The position numbers and the translations under genes are program-made. Positions 19,491 to 29,331 of a stretch of DNA of 56,754 nt are shown one piece after another; within the stretch, counting starts at the first letter, position 1; every line of letters starts with the position of its first letter. Below the pieces are notes generated by a model that was given only the letters and a program-made list of their open reading frames with translations, did not search any database and was not told the origin of the DNA. This DNA comes from Lysobacter sp. ISL-50. Lineage in GTDB: Bacteria; Pseudomonadota; Gammaproteobacteria; Xanthomonadales; Xanthomonadaceae. The stretch covers positions 1-56,754 of the forward strand of contig NZ_JAGGRI010000022.1 of NCBI RefSeq assembly GCF_018612875.1. Direction: 5' to 3'.

Positions 19491-19769
19491 GGCCGGTTCC
19501 GGATCGGGACGCGCGAGGAATTCACGCGAGTATGCACGTGGTTCGGCGCAGTGGAAGCCGGATGCGATCGGGTAAGGCGGGCCGTGGCGTCTCGCGGCGC
19601 GTCGGCGGTGGAAGACGTGAGTCGGCGGCGTGCCTGGGATCTGCAGATGCGGCACAGCGGCGTTTTTTCGAGTTCGCGCGGCGTTCGGGGCCGTCGCGGG
19701 ATCGCGCGGACTTAAGCGCAGGCGAATGCGCATCGGCGCGGAAAGAATGCGCGACGCCGATCGCTCTCA

Positions 19770-19798
19770 CGCCGCGACTGCGAGCGCAGTTCGCGGCG
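19770..19798 (-). terminator. Hairpin just after pqqE
   Basis: CGCCGCGA (19770-19777) and TCGCGGCG (19791-19798) pair, with inner CTGCG/CGCAG and one bulge. It lies about ten bases past the pqqE stop on the - strand. No T-run follows in that direction. The rest of the 19491-19808 gap holds nothing I recognise except, presumably, the amidase promoter. Confidence 0.4.
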
Positions 19799-19808
19799 CG
19801 GTGGGCGA

Positions 19809-20981
19809 TCAGTCCTCGTCGGCGAGGTTCGCCGTCGTCGCGCGCATGCGGCGATACACGAACTGCGGCGCGGGCGCAGAGGATTCGGCGATCGCCAGCG
19901 CGCGCACCCGCGCGTGGTCGGGCGACTTTTCGCAGACCGGATCGAGCGTGTCGGCGCGGCCGCTCAGCGCCAGCGCCTGACAGCGGCAGCCGCCCCAGTC
20001 GCGTTCGCGATGTTCGCAGCCGCGGCACGGTTCGGGCATCCAGCCGGTGCCGCGATAACGGCGGAAAGCTTCCGAGTCGCGCCAGATGTCGCCCAGGCTG
20101 CGTTCGCGCACCGATTCGAAATGCAGATCGGCGATGGTCTCGGCGGCGTGGCAGGGCAGCACCTTGCCTTCCGGGGTGATGTTGACGAAGCGCTGCGCCC
20201 AGCCGCCCATGCAGGCCTTGGGCCGGCGCGCGTAGTAGTCGGGCGTGACGTAGTCGATGGTGAGCCGGCCGCGCAGCCGCAGGCGCGCGTCTTCGACCAC
20301 GGCGGTGACCGCATCGAGTTGCGCGCGCGTGGGCATCAACGCAGCGCGATTCTTCAGGCCCCAACCGTAGTACTGCGTGTGCGCGACTTCCAAGCGCCCG
20401 GCGCCCAGTTCGAGCGCGAGTTCGATCATGTCCGCGACGCGTTCGGCGTTGTGCCGATGCACGACGGCGTTGAGCGTCAGCGGCAATTCCAGTTCGCCGC
20501 ACCAGCGCGCCAGGGCCAGTTTGCGTTCGTGGCTGCCGGCGTAACCGGCGATGCGGTCGGCGCCTTCGCGGTGGCTGTCCTGGATGCTCAGTTGCAGATG
20601 GTCCAGGCCGGCGTGCTGCAGTTCCTGCAGGCGCTCGCGGCTGACGCCGACGCCGGAGGTGATGAGGTTGCAGTACAGGCCGTGTGCGCGCGCATGCCGC
20701 AGCAGTTCGGGAAGGTCCTTGCGCAAGGTCGGCTCGCCGCCGGAGAAATGCGCTTGCAGGATGCCGAGCTCGGCCGCTTGTTCGAGCACGCGCAACCATT
20801 GTTCGGTGCTCAGCTCGTCGCGCATGCCGAGCAACTGCAGCGGGTTGGAGCAATACGGGCACGACAGCGGGCAACGATGGGTGAGTTCCAGCAACACCGC
20901 CAGCGGCGGCGCCGGCTCGGGATCGGCGCGCAACGGCCGCGCTGATGCGGCGGTGGCGACCGTGGCGGCGTCGGCGCTCAT
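19809..20981 (-). CDS. pqqE: PQQ biosynthesis radical SAM protein PqqE
   Basis: PqqE makes the carbon-carbon link between the Glu and Tyr of the PqqA peptide, the first step of pyrroloquinoline quinone synthesis. The 390-residue protein has the radical SAM cluster motif C-x3-C-x2-C (C37, C41, C44 in [14 protein letters not shown]). It also has a C-terminal SPASM domain whose Cys ligands appear in [17 protein letters not shown] and in the DPVCEK segment. It is last in pqqABCDE, 34 bases after pqqD. PqqD normally presents the peptide to it. Confidence 0.95.
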   Translation of the reverse strand: MSADAATVATAASARPLRADPEPAPPLAVLLELTHRCPLSCPYCSNPLQLLGMRDELSTEQWLRVLEQAAELGILQAHFSGGEPTLRKDLPELLRHARAHGLYCNLITSGVGVSRERLQELQHAGLDHLQLSIQDSHREGADRIAGYAGSHERKLALARWCGELELPLTLNAVVHRHNAERVADMIELALELGAGRLEVAHTQYYGWGLKNRAALMPTRAQLDAVTAVVEDARLRLRGRLTIDYVTPDYYARRPKACMGGWAQRFVNITPEGKVLPCHAAETIADLHFESVRERSLGDIWRDSEAFRRYRGTGWMPEPCRGCEHRERDWGGCRCQALALSGRADTLDPVCEKSPDHARVRALAIAESSAPAPQFVYRRMRATTANLADED

Positions 20982-21015
20982 GATGGGCGATACCGGGCGC
21001 GCATCGGCGTTGCCC

Positions 21016-21312
21016 TCACGACATCTGCGGCGCGAACGCCAGCATGCGTTTGTCGAGCAGGCCGGCGAACAGTTCCAGCACGTCGCTGTAGATTTCGCCG
21101 GCGTCGGCGCCGTACTCGGCCGCCAGCGCGGCGACGATGGCTTCGACGTCGGAACGCCCGTCGATGTGGGTGAGCACGGCGTGGGCGATGTCGTCGAGCT
21201 CGACCACGCGCTCCGGCGCCAGCAGCACCCACTGGTCGCGCGCGCGGTCGTGCTGCAGGCGCACGCCGATCGGGAAGCGCAGCACGCTGCCGGCGTCGAT
21301 GGTCGCGGTCAT
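21016..21312 (-). CDS. pqqD: PQQ biosynthesis peptide chaperone PqqD
   Basis: PqqD binds the PqqA peptide and delivers it to PqqE. The 98-residue protein contains [20 protein letters not shown] and the acidic helix region of the family, matching PqqD in length. I chose the ATG at 21312, which overlaps the pqqC stop by four bases (ATGA on the - strand). The longer open frame upstream runs through pqqC in another frame and is shadow. Confidence 0.94.
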   Translation of the reverse strand: MTATIDAGSVLRFPIGVRLQHDRARDQWVLLAPERVVELDDIAHAVLTHIDGRSDVEAIVAALAAEYGADAGEIYSDVLELFAGLLDKRMLAFAPQMS

Positions 21313-22094
21313 GGCGGCGTCCGCCGCGGATCGAACGCGCCCGGCGGAATCAGCCGCGGCTCGACATAGGCCAGGTGCAGCGCGTCGAGCATCGACCACA
21401 GTACCTCGCACTTGAAGCGCAGCGCGTCGCAGACCGCGTCCTGCTGCTCGCGCGTGCGCGCATGGCGCTTGACGTAGTCCAGGGCGAAGTTCGCGTCCTG
21501 CGGCGCCTGGTGCAGGCGCGAGTCGAAATAGGCCAGCGCCTGGGGCGAGACGAAATCGTAATTGGCCAGCATGCCGGCGACGCGCTGGCCGATGATGGTC
21601 GGCGCGAACAATTCCGTGAGCGAGGAGGCGATCGCCTCCAGCAGGCTGCGTTCGCGCACGAAGTGGATATAGGCCTGCACCGCGAACCGCGTCGCCGGCA
21701 GCAGCGCGCGGCCGGATTCGACCAGTTCGCGGTCCAGCCCGAGCGCATCGGTCAGATGCAGCCAGCGCGCGATGCCGCCGTCGCCTTCGCGTTCGCCGTC
21801 GTGATCGACGATGCGCTGGCGCCACACGCGGCGCAGTTGCGGATCTTCGATGCGGGCGAGCAGGGCGGCGTCCTTGAGCGGGATGCAGCGCTGGTACTCG
21901 AAACGATTCAGCGCCCAGGCCTGGACCTGGCAGCGATCCAGCTGCCCGCCGTGCAGCAGGCCGTGGAAGGGATGTTTGTCGTGATAACGCTCGGCGCCGA
22001 TCGCGCGCAGCCGCGCTTCCAGTTGCTCCGGCGACAGCAGTTCACGATCGTGCGACGCGTGGGCGCGCGGCAGGTCGGCGGCGCTGGCGTTCAT
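21309..22094 (-). CDS. pqqC: Pyrroloquinoline-quinone synthase PqqC
   Basis: PqqC is a cofactor-free oxidase that carries out the last ring closure and eight-electron oxidation to PQQ. The 261-residue protein shows family blocks RYHDKHPFHGLLHGGQL, QAWALNRFEYQRCIPLKDAA, RIVDHDGEREGDGGIARWL and FVRERSLLEAIASSLTELFAP. These contain the conserved His, Arg and Tyr residues of the active site. It overlaps pqqB and pqqD by four bases each, so the middle of the operon is translationally coupled. Confidence 0.96.
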   Translation of the reverse strand: MNASAADLPRAHASHDRELLSPEQLEARLRAIGAERYHDKHPFHGLLHGGQLDRCQVQAWALNRFEYQRCIPLKDAALLARIEDPQLRRVWRQRIVDHDGEREGDGGIARWLHLTDALGLDRELVESGRALLPATRFAVQAYIHFVRERSLLEAIASSLTELFAPTIIGQRVAGMLANYDFVSPQALAYFDSRLHQAPQDANFALDYVKRHARTREQQDAVCDALRFKCEVLWSMLDALHLAYVEPRLIPPGAFDPRRTPP

Positions 22095-23026
22095 AGGCTC
22101 ACTTCCATGCCGTCCTCGGCGACATCCCAGCCGTGCGCGCGGGCTTGCGCGCGCTCGGGCGAGGATTCGTCCAGGACCGGGTTGGTGGTGTTGAGATGGA
22201 TGAAGATCTTGCGCCGCACGTCCAGCCCGGCGAACGCGGCCAGGGTGCCGGCGTCGTCATCGCCGTTGCCGCCGGCGATGCTCATGTGGCCCATGCGCGC
22301 GCCGGTCTTGCTGCCGACGCCGGCGCGCTGCATTTCGTCGTCGCGCCACAAGGTGCCGTCGAAGAACAGCAGCGCCGCGCCGTGCAGGCGTTCGCGCAAG
22401 GCCGGAGTCAGCGCGGCGCAGCCGGGGATGTAGTAGAAGCGTTCGCGACCGTCGGAAATTTCCAGGCCGACCGTCTCTTCCTCGCCGCCGCGCAGATCGC
22501 CGTTGGCGCGCGACTCCATGAACAACGGCACTTTGCCCGGGACGCTGAAGGCGGTGACGCGCAGACCCAGCGGCGCGTCGAGGCCGGCAATGTCCAGCGG
22601 CGCCTCCAAAGTCAGCGCGCGGCGGGTGACGTAGTCGGGATGAAGCGAGTCGAAGATCGGATTCTGGCTGAGCACGTCGAGTACGCGCGCGCTGGCCCAC
22701 AGGTCGAAGCGCTGGCGTTCGCGCATCGACAGCAGGCCCGCGATGTGATCGATTTCGCCGCTGGTCAGCAGCACCGCTTCGATCGGCGAATGGCGCAGAT
22801 CGCGCTGCGGCCACAGCGCGGGCGCGGCGAGGATCTGCTGGCGGAAGTCGGGAGAGGCGTTGATCAGCAGCCAACGCTCGCCGTCGGCGCTGACCGCGAT
22901 GCTGGCCTGGCTGCGGCGCCGATGGCCGGGCTCCTGGCGCCAGGCGCGCCGGCTGCCGGAGGTGTTGCAGTTCCACTGCGGATAGCCGCCCCCGGCCGCC
23001 GCACCGAGCACGAGGACGCGCATCAT
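22091..23026 (-). CDS. pqqB: PQQ biosynthesis protein PqqB
   Basis: PqqB belongs to the metallo-beta-lactamase fold and is an Fe-dependent hydroxylase acting on the Tyr-derived part of the intermediate. The 311-residue protein starts MMRVLVLGAAAGGGYPQWNC and contains LTSGEIDHIAGLLSMRERQ (the modified metal motif), FFDGTLWRDDEM and MGHMSIAGGNGD. It is 61 bases after pqqA and overlaps pqqC by four bases. Confidence 0.96.
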   Translation of the reverse strand: MMRVLVLGAAAGGGYPQWNCNTSGSRRAWRQEPGHRRRSQASIAVSADGERWLLINASPDFRQQILAAPALWPQRDLRHSPIEAVLLTSGEIDHIAGLLSMRERQRFDLWASARVLDVLSQNPIFDSLHPDYVTRRALTLEAPLDIAGLDAPLGLRVTAFSVPGKVPLFMESRANGDLRGGEEETVGLEISDGRERFYYIPGCAALTPALRERLHGAALLFFDGTLWRDDEMQRAGVGSKTGARMGHMSIAGGNGDDDAGTLAAFAGLDVRRKIFIHLNTTNPVLDESSPERAQARAHGWDVAEDGMEVSL

Positions 23027-23087
23027 CGATGAACCATCGATGCGATGCGCGGCCGCGTGTGCGTTGCGACGGCGGAAGCGGACATGC

Positions 23088-23171
23088 TCAGAACAGATCG
23101 CCGGAGGAGTACGAATTGATTTCGCAACCGACCGAGATTTCGCGGATCTGAGGCTTGGACCAAGTCTTCAT
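23088..23171 (-). CDS. pqqA: PQQ precursor peptide PqqA (27 residues)
   Basis: This tiny gene encodes the ribosomal peptide whose Glu and Tyr become PQQ. Reading the - strand from the ATG at 23171 gives 27 residues starting MKTWSKPQIREISVGCEINS and ending YSSGDLF. The required E-x3-Y motif is E17-x3-Y21. A GAGGAA ribosome-binding site lies five bases upstream. It is the first gene of pqqABCDE. No protease gene (pqqF/G) is in the window. Conserved length and spacing make the call firm. Confidence 0.96.
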   Translation of the reverse strand: MKTWSKPQIREISVGCEINSYSSGDLF

Positions 23172-23468
23172 AAGCGTTCCTCATGTTGGACAGTGGGCTG
23201 TGAGCGTGGCAACCGCGTGCTTGGGAGGGCGCGCGTGCGCATCGGTGGGGTATTCGGCATGCCGCTGGATGCGCTGCGGCGGCATGTCTCGCAACTCGCG
23301 TTGCGATGCCGAAACCATACACCGGAGCGGTGCGCGATGCCTGTGACTTCAGCCCGAACGGGTTGGAATGCAGGCACGGTGAAAATTAATCCGCAGCTAA
23401 CATTCGGGTGCGCGCTCGGGCACGGCGGCGAGGGCTTGAGGGTGTCTTGGGGGGAGGGAGCTTTTGTT
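23172..23468 (-). promoter_or_regulatory. Region upstream of pqqA
   Basis: About 300 bases without a gene. It must contain the pqq promoter, but I could not pick a -35/-10 pair with confidence. A long open frame on the + strand here is antisense to pqqA and not supported. Confidence 0.3.
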
Positions 23469-23565
23469 GTAGGAGGGAGCTTCAGCCCCGATGCTTTTCG
23501 GTCAAGTCACCGCGGACTTACAAGCGATCTGACCGAAAAGCATCGGGGCTGAAGCTCCCTCCTAC
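23469..23565. repeat. Family B inverted repeat (36-base perfect arms)
   Basis: The arm at 23469-23504 is the exact complement of 23530-23565, with a 25-base loop. The core is CTTCAGCCCCGATGCTTTT. The same core occurs in four other gaps of the window. The element lies between the pqqA promoter region and the end of the DUF2127-like gene, so it could end transcripts from that gene. Confidence 0.85.
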
Positions 23566-23591
23566 AGCTAAAAGCAGGGGCGTCGGCGGGC

Positions 23592-24065
23592 TCAGCGGCG
23601 CCGCTTGAAAATGTCGCGGGCGAGAACCCAAACCACGATCACGTTGATTATGAGAACCGCCGTGGCGAGCCAGCCCGGGTGGCGGGTCAGCGCGTAGATA
23701 TCGAACGGCAGGTACAGCGCCGCGCCCAGGCAGCCCAGCCATGAGGCCCAGGCCTTGGCCTTCCACAGGCCCCAGGCTTCGATCAGGTGCAGCATGCCGT
23801 AGGCGAGCACGATGGCCGCGGCCAGGTGTACCGAATTGGGGCTGATGCTGTGCGCGAGCCAGGCCAGCGAGCCGTGCTCGGGGTCCAGGTGGAAGCGCTT
23901 GATGAGTTCTTCGATCCAGCGCTGCAGCGGCGCCGGCCCGAGCAGTTCCAGGCCGCTGGCGGCCGACAGCGCGAGCGCGCCCTTGGCCGCTTCGACCGCG
24001 GCGATCACGTGCAGGCCCGGATGGGCCTTGGGGTTGGCGTCGTAGTGGCGTTCGGGCGCGGTCAT
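23592..24065 (-). CDS. DUF2127-like membrane protein
   Basis: A 157-residue protein with about four hydrophobic segments: near residues 18-35, 75-95, 103-122 and 130-150. It carries the PSVHLAAAIVLAYGMLHLIEAWGLW-type stretch (here NSVHLAAAIVLAYG...) and the ASWLGCLGAALYLPFDIYAL stretch seen in the DUF2127 family. The N-terminal AVEAAKGALALSAA also fits. The biochemical function is unknown. It stands alone between typA and a repeat element. Confidence 0.7.
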   Translation of the reverse strand: MTAPERHYDANPKAHPGLHVIAAVEAAKGALALSAASGLELLGPAPLQRWIEELIKRFHLDPEHGSLAWLAHSISPNSVHLAAAIVLAYGMLHLIEAWGLWKAKAWASWLGCLGAALYLPFDIYALTRHPGWLATAVLIINVIVVWVLARDIFKRRR

Positions 24066-24241
24066 CGCGCGCGCGCCGGCCAGTGTCGGGCGGAGCCGCG
24101 CGCGACGGCGTGGGAGCAGGGGATTGCGATCAGACCGTGCACATGCATGCCGCTTCGATCCTTATGACGCGCCAAGGTTCGCAACGCGGCGAGGCGGGCG
24201 GCCCGGCGGACGCGGCACGCGCCGATGCGCGATGCCGCCGT

Positions 24242-24326
24242 GCCCCAAGTCCCGCGTGACGCTTCGTTGCGGCGAAGCGTACTGACTTGGGGCGAGGGCG
24301 CCGCGGTTCAAGCCGGCGGCGCCCCT
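24242..24326 (-). terminator. Palindromic region after typA
   Basis: GCCCCAAGT (24242-24250) pairs with ACTTGGGGC (24285-24293) and encloses an ACGCTTCG/CGAAGCGT stem (24259-24266 with 24273-24280). A second GC-rich hairpin covers 24296-24326. No T-run follows on the - strand. It lies directly after typA and probably protects or ends the transcript. The remaining gap to 24066 shows nothing else. Confidence 0.45.
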
Positions 24327-24333
24327 GCTGCGA

Positions 24334-26163
24334 TCAGGCCGCGCGCGAGGCGCGCTTGCGATCGCTCTCGGTGAGGAACTTCTTGCGCAGGCGGATTTCC
24401 TTCGGCGTGACTTCGACCAGTTCGTCGTCTTCGATGAAGTCCAGCGCCTGCTCCAGCGTGTACTTGATCGCCGGGCTCAGCTGGATCGCATCGTCCTTGC
24501 CCGAGGCACGCATGTTGGTCAGCGGCTTGGTCTTGATCGCGTTGACGGTGAGGTCGTTGTCCTTCGAGTGGATGCCGACCAGCTGGCCCTCATACACGTT
24601 GTCGCCTTCGGCGGCGAACAGCCTGCCGCGCTCCTGCAGCGGCCCAAGCGAATAGGCCGGGGTGGTGCCCGGCGCATTGGCGATCATCACGCCGTTGATG
24701 CGCTTGGCGATCGCGCCCTGTTCCTTCGGACCGTAGTGGTCGAACACATGGAACAGCAGGCCCGAACCCTGGGTCAGCGTGCGGAATTCGTTCTGGAAGC
24801 CGATCAGGCCGCGGGCCGGGATCATGTAATCCAGGCGCACGCGTCCCTTGCCGTCGGACACCATGTCCTTCAACTGAGCCTTGCGCGTGCCGAGCTTCTC
24901 CATGACGCCGCCCTGGTGCTGCTCTTCGATGTCGACCACCAGTTGCTCGACCGGCTCCATCAGCTTGCCGTCGATTTCCTTGATGATGACTTCCGGCCGC
25001 GACACGGCCAGCTCGAACCCTTCGCGGCGCATGTTCTCGATCAGCACCGACAGGTGCAGTTCGCCGCGGCCCGAGACCAGGAATTTGTCCGGATCGGAGC
25101 CTTCTTCGACCTTCAGCGCCACGTTGTGCAGCGTTTCGCGCACCAGGCGCTCGCGCAGCTGGCGGCTGGTGAGGAACTTGCCGCCGCTCAGATCCTTATT
25201 GCCGGCGAACGGCGAGTTGTTCACCTGGAAGGTCATGCTGATGGTCGGCTCGTCCACGGTCAGGGCGGGCAGGGCTTCCGGAGTGTCCAGCGCGCACACG
25301 GTGTCGGAGATCGACAGATCGGCGACGCCGGAGATGGCGACGATGTCGCCGGCCTCGGCTTCCTCGGTCTCCAGGCGCTCTAGGCCCAGGAATCCGAGCA
25401 CCTGCAACACCTTGCCCTGGCGCTTCTTGCCGTGACGGTCGATCACGCTGACCGGCATGTTGCGGCGGACCTTGCCGCGCTGGATGCGGCCGATGCCGAT
25501 CAGGCCGACGAAGTTGCTGTAGTCCAGCTGGCTGATGCGCATCTGGAACGGGCCGTCGAGATCGACTTCCGGCGGCGGGACGTGCTTCATGATCGCTTCG
25601 TACAGCGGGGTCATGTCGCCGGAGCGCGCGGCGTCGTCCAGGCTGGCGTAGCCGTGCAGCGCCGAGGCGTAGACGATCGGGAAGTCGAGCTGCTCGTTGG
25701 TGGCGCCGAGCTTGTCGAACAGGTCGAACACCTGGTCGATGACCCAATCCGGACGGGCGCCCGGGCGGTCGATCTTGTTGACCACCACGATCGGCTTGAA
25801 GCCCATCGCGAACGCCTTCTGGGTGACGAAACGGGTCTGCGGCATCGGGCCGTCCATCGCGTCGACCAGGATCAGCACCGAATCGACCATCGACAGCACG
25901 CGCTCGACCTCACCGCCGAAGTCGGCGTGGCCTGGGGTGTCGACGATGTTGATGCGGTTGCCCTGCCAGGTGATGGCGGTGTTCTTGGCCAGGATCGTGA
26001 TGCCACGTTCCTTTTCCTGGTCGTTGCTGTCCATCGCGCGCTCGGCCAGCACCGTGCGTTCGGACAGCGTGCCGGACTGCTTCAACAGACAGTCGACGAG
26101 GGTGGTCTTGCCATGGTCGACGTGAGCGACGATGGCGATATTGCGCAGGCGTTCGATGGACAT
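24334..26163 (-). CDS. typA: Translational GTPase TypA/BipA
   Basis: TypA is a ribosome-associated GTPase needed for 50S assembly at low temperature and for stress responses. The 609-residue protein has G1 [10 protein letters not shown] (about 11-20), G3 [15 protein letters not shown]4 [16 protein letters not shown]-like domains II/III/V and the TypA-specific C-terminal [14 protein letters not shown] used the ATG at 26163 ([20 protein letters not shown]). The longer frame upstream would include the promoter. A TATAAT box lies about 47 bases before the start. Confidence 0.96.
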   Translation of the reverse strand: MSIERLRNIAIVAHVDHGKTTLVDCLLKQSGTLSERTVLAERAMDSNDQEKERGITILAKNTAITWQGNRINIVDTPGHADFGGEVERVLSMVDSVLILVDAMDGPMPQTRFVTQKAFAMGFKPIVVVNKIDRPGARPDWVIDQVFDLFDKLGATNEQLDFPIVYASALHGYASLDDAARSGDMTPLYEAIMKHVPPPEVDLDGPFQMRISQLDYSNFVGLIGIGRIQRGKVRRNMPVSVIDRHGKKRQGKVLQVLGFLGLERLETEEAEAGDIVAISGVADLSISDTVCALDTPEALPALTVDEPTISMTFQVNNSPFAGNKDLSGGKFLTSRQLRERLVRETLHNVALKVEEGSDPDKFLVSGRGELHLSVLIENMRREGFELAVSRPEVIIKEIDGKLMEPVEQLVVDIEEQHQGGVMEKLGTRKAQLKDMVSDGKGRVRLDYMIPARGLIGFQNEFRTLTQGSGLLFHVFDHYGPKEQGAIAKRINGVMIANAPGTTPAYSLGPLQERGRLFAAEGDNVYEGQLVGIHSKDNDLTVNAIKTKPLTNMRASGKDDAIQLSPAIKYTLEQALDFIEDDELVEVTPKEIRLRKKFLTESDRKRASRAA

Positions 26164-26209
26164 GCGATTGGACGCCGGGAGGCGCGATAGCTGAGGAAGA
26201 TAGCCGGCC

Positions 26210-26215
26210 ATTATA
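26210..26215 (-). promoter_or_regulatory. -10 box upstream of typA
   Basis: On the - strand a perfect TATAAT covers 26215-26210, 47 bases before the typA ATG. No good -35 is seen at 16-18 bases. The rest of 26216-26629 up to ppiB holds no gene that I can support; both strands have low-complexity open frames only. Confidence 0.4.
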
Positions 26216-26629
26216 CCGGTCAAAGGTGGCAAGTGCCTGCCGGGGCGGGCTTTATTCATGTCGGGCCGGTTTTATGAACGGGCAGGCCCGACAAAAGGCG
26301 GGAATGGCCTTGCGGGAGCGGCGAAACCGCGCCATCCGAAGCCCGGCCAACTCCGGCCGCCGAGCCTCCCCGGGACGTCCGCCTGCCGCCGGCCGGCCGC
26401 GTTCGGGCCCTGCGCCGACGCATTCAGCTCCGGGCCGCGATCGAGGCCCGGGCCCCGGCGACGCGATCCGGGCCGTACCCGCGCTGCCGCGGCTCGCGCC
26501 GCTCCGGCCAGGGCTTCGGCCCCGGCGAGGTTTTTTTCGCTTCGGTACCATTGAGGATTGCTCCGGCCGCCGCCATCTCGGCCGGCGAACCGTTTTCCCA
26601 TCCCCATCGCTACACCTGGAGTGCGCTGC

Positions 26630-27136
<507 letters not shown>

Positions 27137-27182
27137 GTCCGGGTTGCGCTCATCTCGCGGGGCCGCAGGGCTTCGCGATGCG

Positions 27183-27209
27183 AAAAGACGGCCGAAAGGC
27201 CGTCTTTTT
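27183..27209 (+). terminator. Rho-independent terminator after ppiB
   Basis: AAAAGACGGCC (27183-27193) pairs with GGCCGTCTTTT (27198-27208) around a GAAA loop, with a T-run ending at 27209. It is a textbook terminator 47 bases after the ppiB stop. Confidence 0.9.
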
Positions 27210-27237
27210 CGTTTGCGCCCCGGAATCAGGCCGCTTT

Positions 27238-27391
27238 TGTGGGAGGCAGCTTTTGTAGGGAGGGGGCTCTTGTGGGAGGGAGCTTAGTTGTGGGAGGGCG
27301 CTTTAGCCCCGACGCTTTCCGGCCCGATCGCATCGGGCTCTCACCTGGGCTGATCGAAAAGCATCGGGGCTGAAGCTCCCTCCCACAAAAG
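27238..27391. repeat. Family B repeat cluster between ppiB and the aminotransferase gene
   Basis: The left part (27238-27330) holds degenerate GTGGGAGGGAGCTT units. The right part (27356-27391) has the intact core GCATCGGGGCTGAAGCTCCC in the opposite direction. Together they can fold into an imperfect long hairpin. The rest of the gap to 27609 shows nothing I can name beyond a presumed promoter. Confidence 0.75.
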
Positions 27392-27609
27392 CATCCCTTC
27401 CCACTCGCGGCAGCGCCGCGAAAGGCCAGATCGCAAACCAGGGCCCGGCCATCGCTGTGCTACCATTTTGCGGCTAGAACCAGCGGTTCCAGTGCGTCCG
27501 GCGACAGCGCCCGTAAGCGGGCGCGGCCGTCGCAACCGCCGCTGCGTCCAGCGTCCTCGCTACTCATCTCCGCACGCTCCGTCGTACACCACCCCACGAG
27601 GTTTACACG

Positions 27610-28815
27610 ATGCCCCAGCTCGCCCGGCGCATCGGTCGCGCCAAGCCCAGCGCGATCATGCAGGTTGCCGAAAAGGCCAAGCGGCTCAAGGCCGAAGGCC
27701 GCGACATCATCAGCTTCTCGATCGGCGTTCCCAACTTCCTGCCCGGCGACCATGTCTACGCCGCCGTGCGCGAAGCGCTGGCCAAGGATAGCGGCCAGTA
27801 CGGCAGCAACCGCGGCGCCGACGCGCTGCTGGACGCGTTCATCGAGCACATGAGCAAAATCGGCCTGACCGGCTACGGCCGCGTCAACTGCGCCACCGGC
27901 ATCGGCGCCAAACACGTGATCTACAACATCGCCGAGGCGCTGTTGGACGAAGGCGACACGATCGTCTTCCCGACCCCGTACTGGACCAGCTATCTCGACA
28001 TCGCCGAGATCGTCAACGCCAAGATCGACCTGCTGCCGTGCCCGGCCTCGCAGGACTACAAGCTCACCCCGGCCCAGCTCGAAGTCGCGCTGGCGAAGAA
28101 GCCGAAGGTGTTCTTGTTCAACAACCCGTCCAACCCGACCGGCATGGTCTACGGCAAGGACGAAATCGATGCATTGGCCGCGGTCATCGCCAAGTACCCG
28201 GACACCTGGGTCATCACCGACGACATCTACAACCGCATGGTGTTCGACGGCCTGGGCTATCACAACTTCGTGCACTCGCATCCCGAGTTGCGCGACCGCG
28301 TGATCTTCATCGACTCGCTGTCCAAGACCTACGGCATGCCGGGTTGGCGCGTGGGCTTCATGGCCGGTCCGGAAGTGATCGCGCAGGCCGTGACCACGAT
28401 GAACTCCAACCACATCACCAACGTTCCGGAAATCGTCACCGCCGCCGCCGTGGCCGCGCTGTCGGGTCCGCAGGACGTGCCGACCGCCCGCTGCGCCGAA
28501 TTCCAGGCCAAGCGCGATCAGGTCATGGACGTGATGAATTCGATCCCCGGCGTGGTCTGCCCGCGTCCGCAGGGCGCGTTCTACGTGTTCCCGGACATCA
28601 GCGTCGCCTTCGGCAAGACCCACGGTCCCAGCGGCCTGAAGATCGGCAACGACATGGATCTGTGCAACGCCTTGCTGGAAACCAAGGGCGTGGCCTGCGT
28701 GCCGGGTTCGGCGTTCGGCGAGCCGCGCGCGCTGCGCATCAGCTACACCTGCCCGACGCCGCAGTTGGCGCCGGGTCTGCAGCGCTTCCAGGAGTTCTTC
28801 GCCGAGCTCGCCTGA
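27610..28815 (+). CDS. Class I aminotransferase, probably aspartate aminotransferase
   Basis: This PLP enzyme of 401 residues probably interconverts aspartate and oxaloacetate with a keto-acid partner. Fold-type I motifs are visible: the PTPYWTSYLDI segment, FNNPSNPTGMVY, TDDIYNRMVFD, and SLSKTYGMPGWRVGF with the PLP-binding Lys at K239. The C-terminal Arg in ALRISYTCP would bind the substrate carboxylate. It is close to type-Ib aspartate aminotransferases. It is 39 bases ahead of a glutaredoxin-like gene and near mdh, which makes oxaloacetate. The exact substrate is inferred. Confidence 0.85.
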   Translation: MPQLARRIGRAKPSAIMQVAEKAKRLKAEGRDIISFSIGVPNFLPGDHVYAAVREALAKDSGQYGSNRGADALLDAFIEHMSKIGLTGYGRVNCATGIGAKHVIYNIAEALLDEGDTIVFPTPYWTSYLDIAEIVNAKIDLLPCPASQDYKLTPAQLEVALAKKPKVFLFNNPSNPTGMVYGKDEIDALAAVIAKYPDTWVITDDIYNRMVFDGLGYHNFVHSHPELRDRVIFIDSLSKTYGMPGWRVGFMAGPEVIAQAVTTMNSNHITNVPEIVTAAAVAALSGPQDVPTARCAEFQAKRDQVMDVMNSIPGVVCPRPQGAFYVFPDISVAFGKTHGPSGLKIGNDMDLCNALLETKGVACVPGSAFGEPRALRISYTCPTPQLAPGLQRFQEFFAELA

Positions 28816-28854
28816 GCCCGGCGACAGAACCGGCCCGCGACAAGGAATCCAGCG

Positions 28855-29244
28855 ATGCGCGTAAGTACCGTGCTGTGCATATTGGCCGCGCTCTTCGTGG
28901 GCGCGGCCGGGGCGAAATTCGCCAAGTCCGGCGGCTGGTCGCAGTGGATCTCCGATCGTCCCGCGCAACTCGCGCCGGACGATCCGCGCCACAGCACCGG
29001 CGACAAGCGCATCGTCATGCTTGCGGCGGAGTGGTGCGGTTACTGCGAAAAACTGCGCAAGGATTTCGAACTGGCCGACGTGCGCTACACCCTCATCGAC
29101 GTCGATACCGCCGCGGGCCAGAAAGCGATGAACGCGGTCGGCGCGCGCGGCGTGCCGGTCACCATCGTCGGCCAGGACATCGTTTACGGCTACAACAGGG
29201 ACGAGATCAAAGACCGTCTCGAACCGTTGGGCTACCGCCTGTGA
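28855..29244 (+). CDS. Membrane-anchored glutaredoxin-like protein
   Basis: A 129-residue protein with an N-terminal hydrophobic segment (about residues 4-20, VSTVLCILAALFVGAAGA) and a glutaredoxin fold. The active motif is EWCGYCEKL (C61, C64), and the cis-proline loop is RGVPVTIVGQ. CGYC differs from the CPYC of classical glutaredoxins. The segment may be a signal anchor, which would put the domain in the periplasm; it could also be a cleaved signal. It sits between the aminotransferase gene and mdh and may be co-transcribed with the former. Confidence 0.78.
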   Translation: MRVSTVLCILAALFVGAAGAKFAKSGGWSQWISDRPAQLAPDDPRHSTGDKRIVMLAAEWCGYCEKLRKDFELADVRYTLIDVDTAAGQKAMNAVGARGVPVTIVGQDIVYGYNRDEIKDRLEPLGYRL

Positions 29245-29331
29245 GCGCGCGGCGGCCGCCGCGCGCTCGACTCCATCCATAACGCGGGCCGCGTGCCCGC
29301 CACACTGTTCACTAGCGAAGGAAACACCCCG

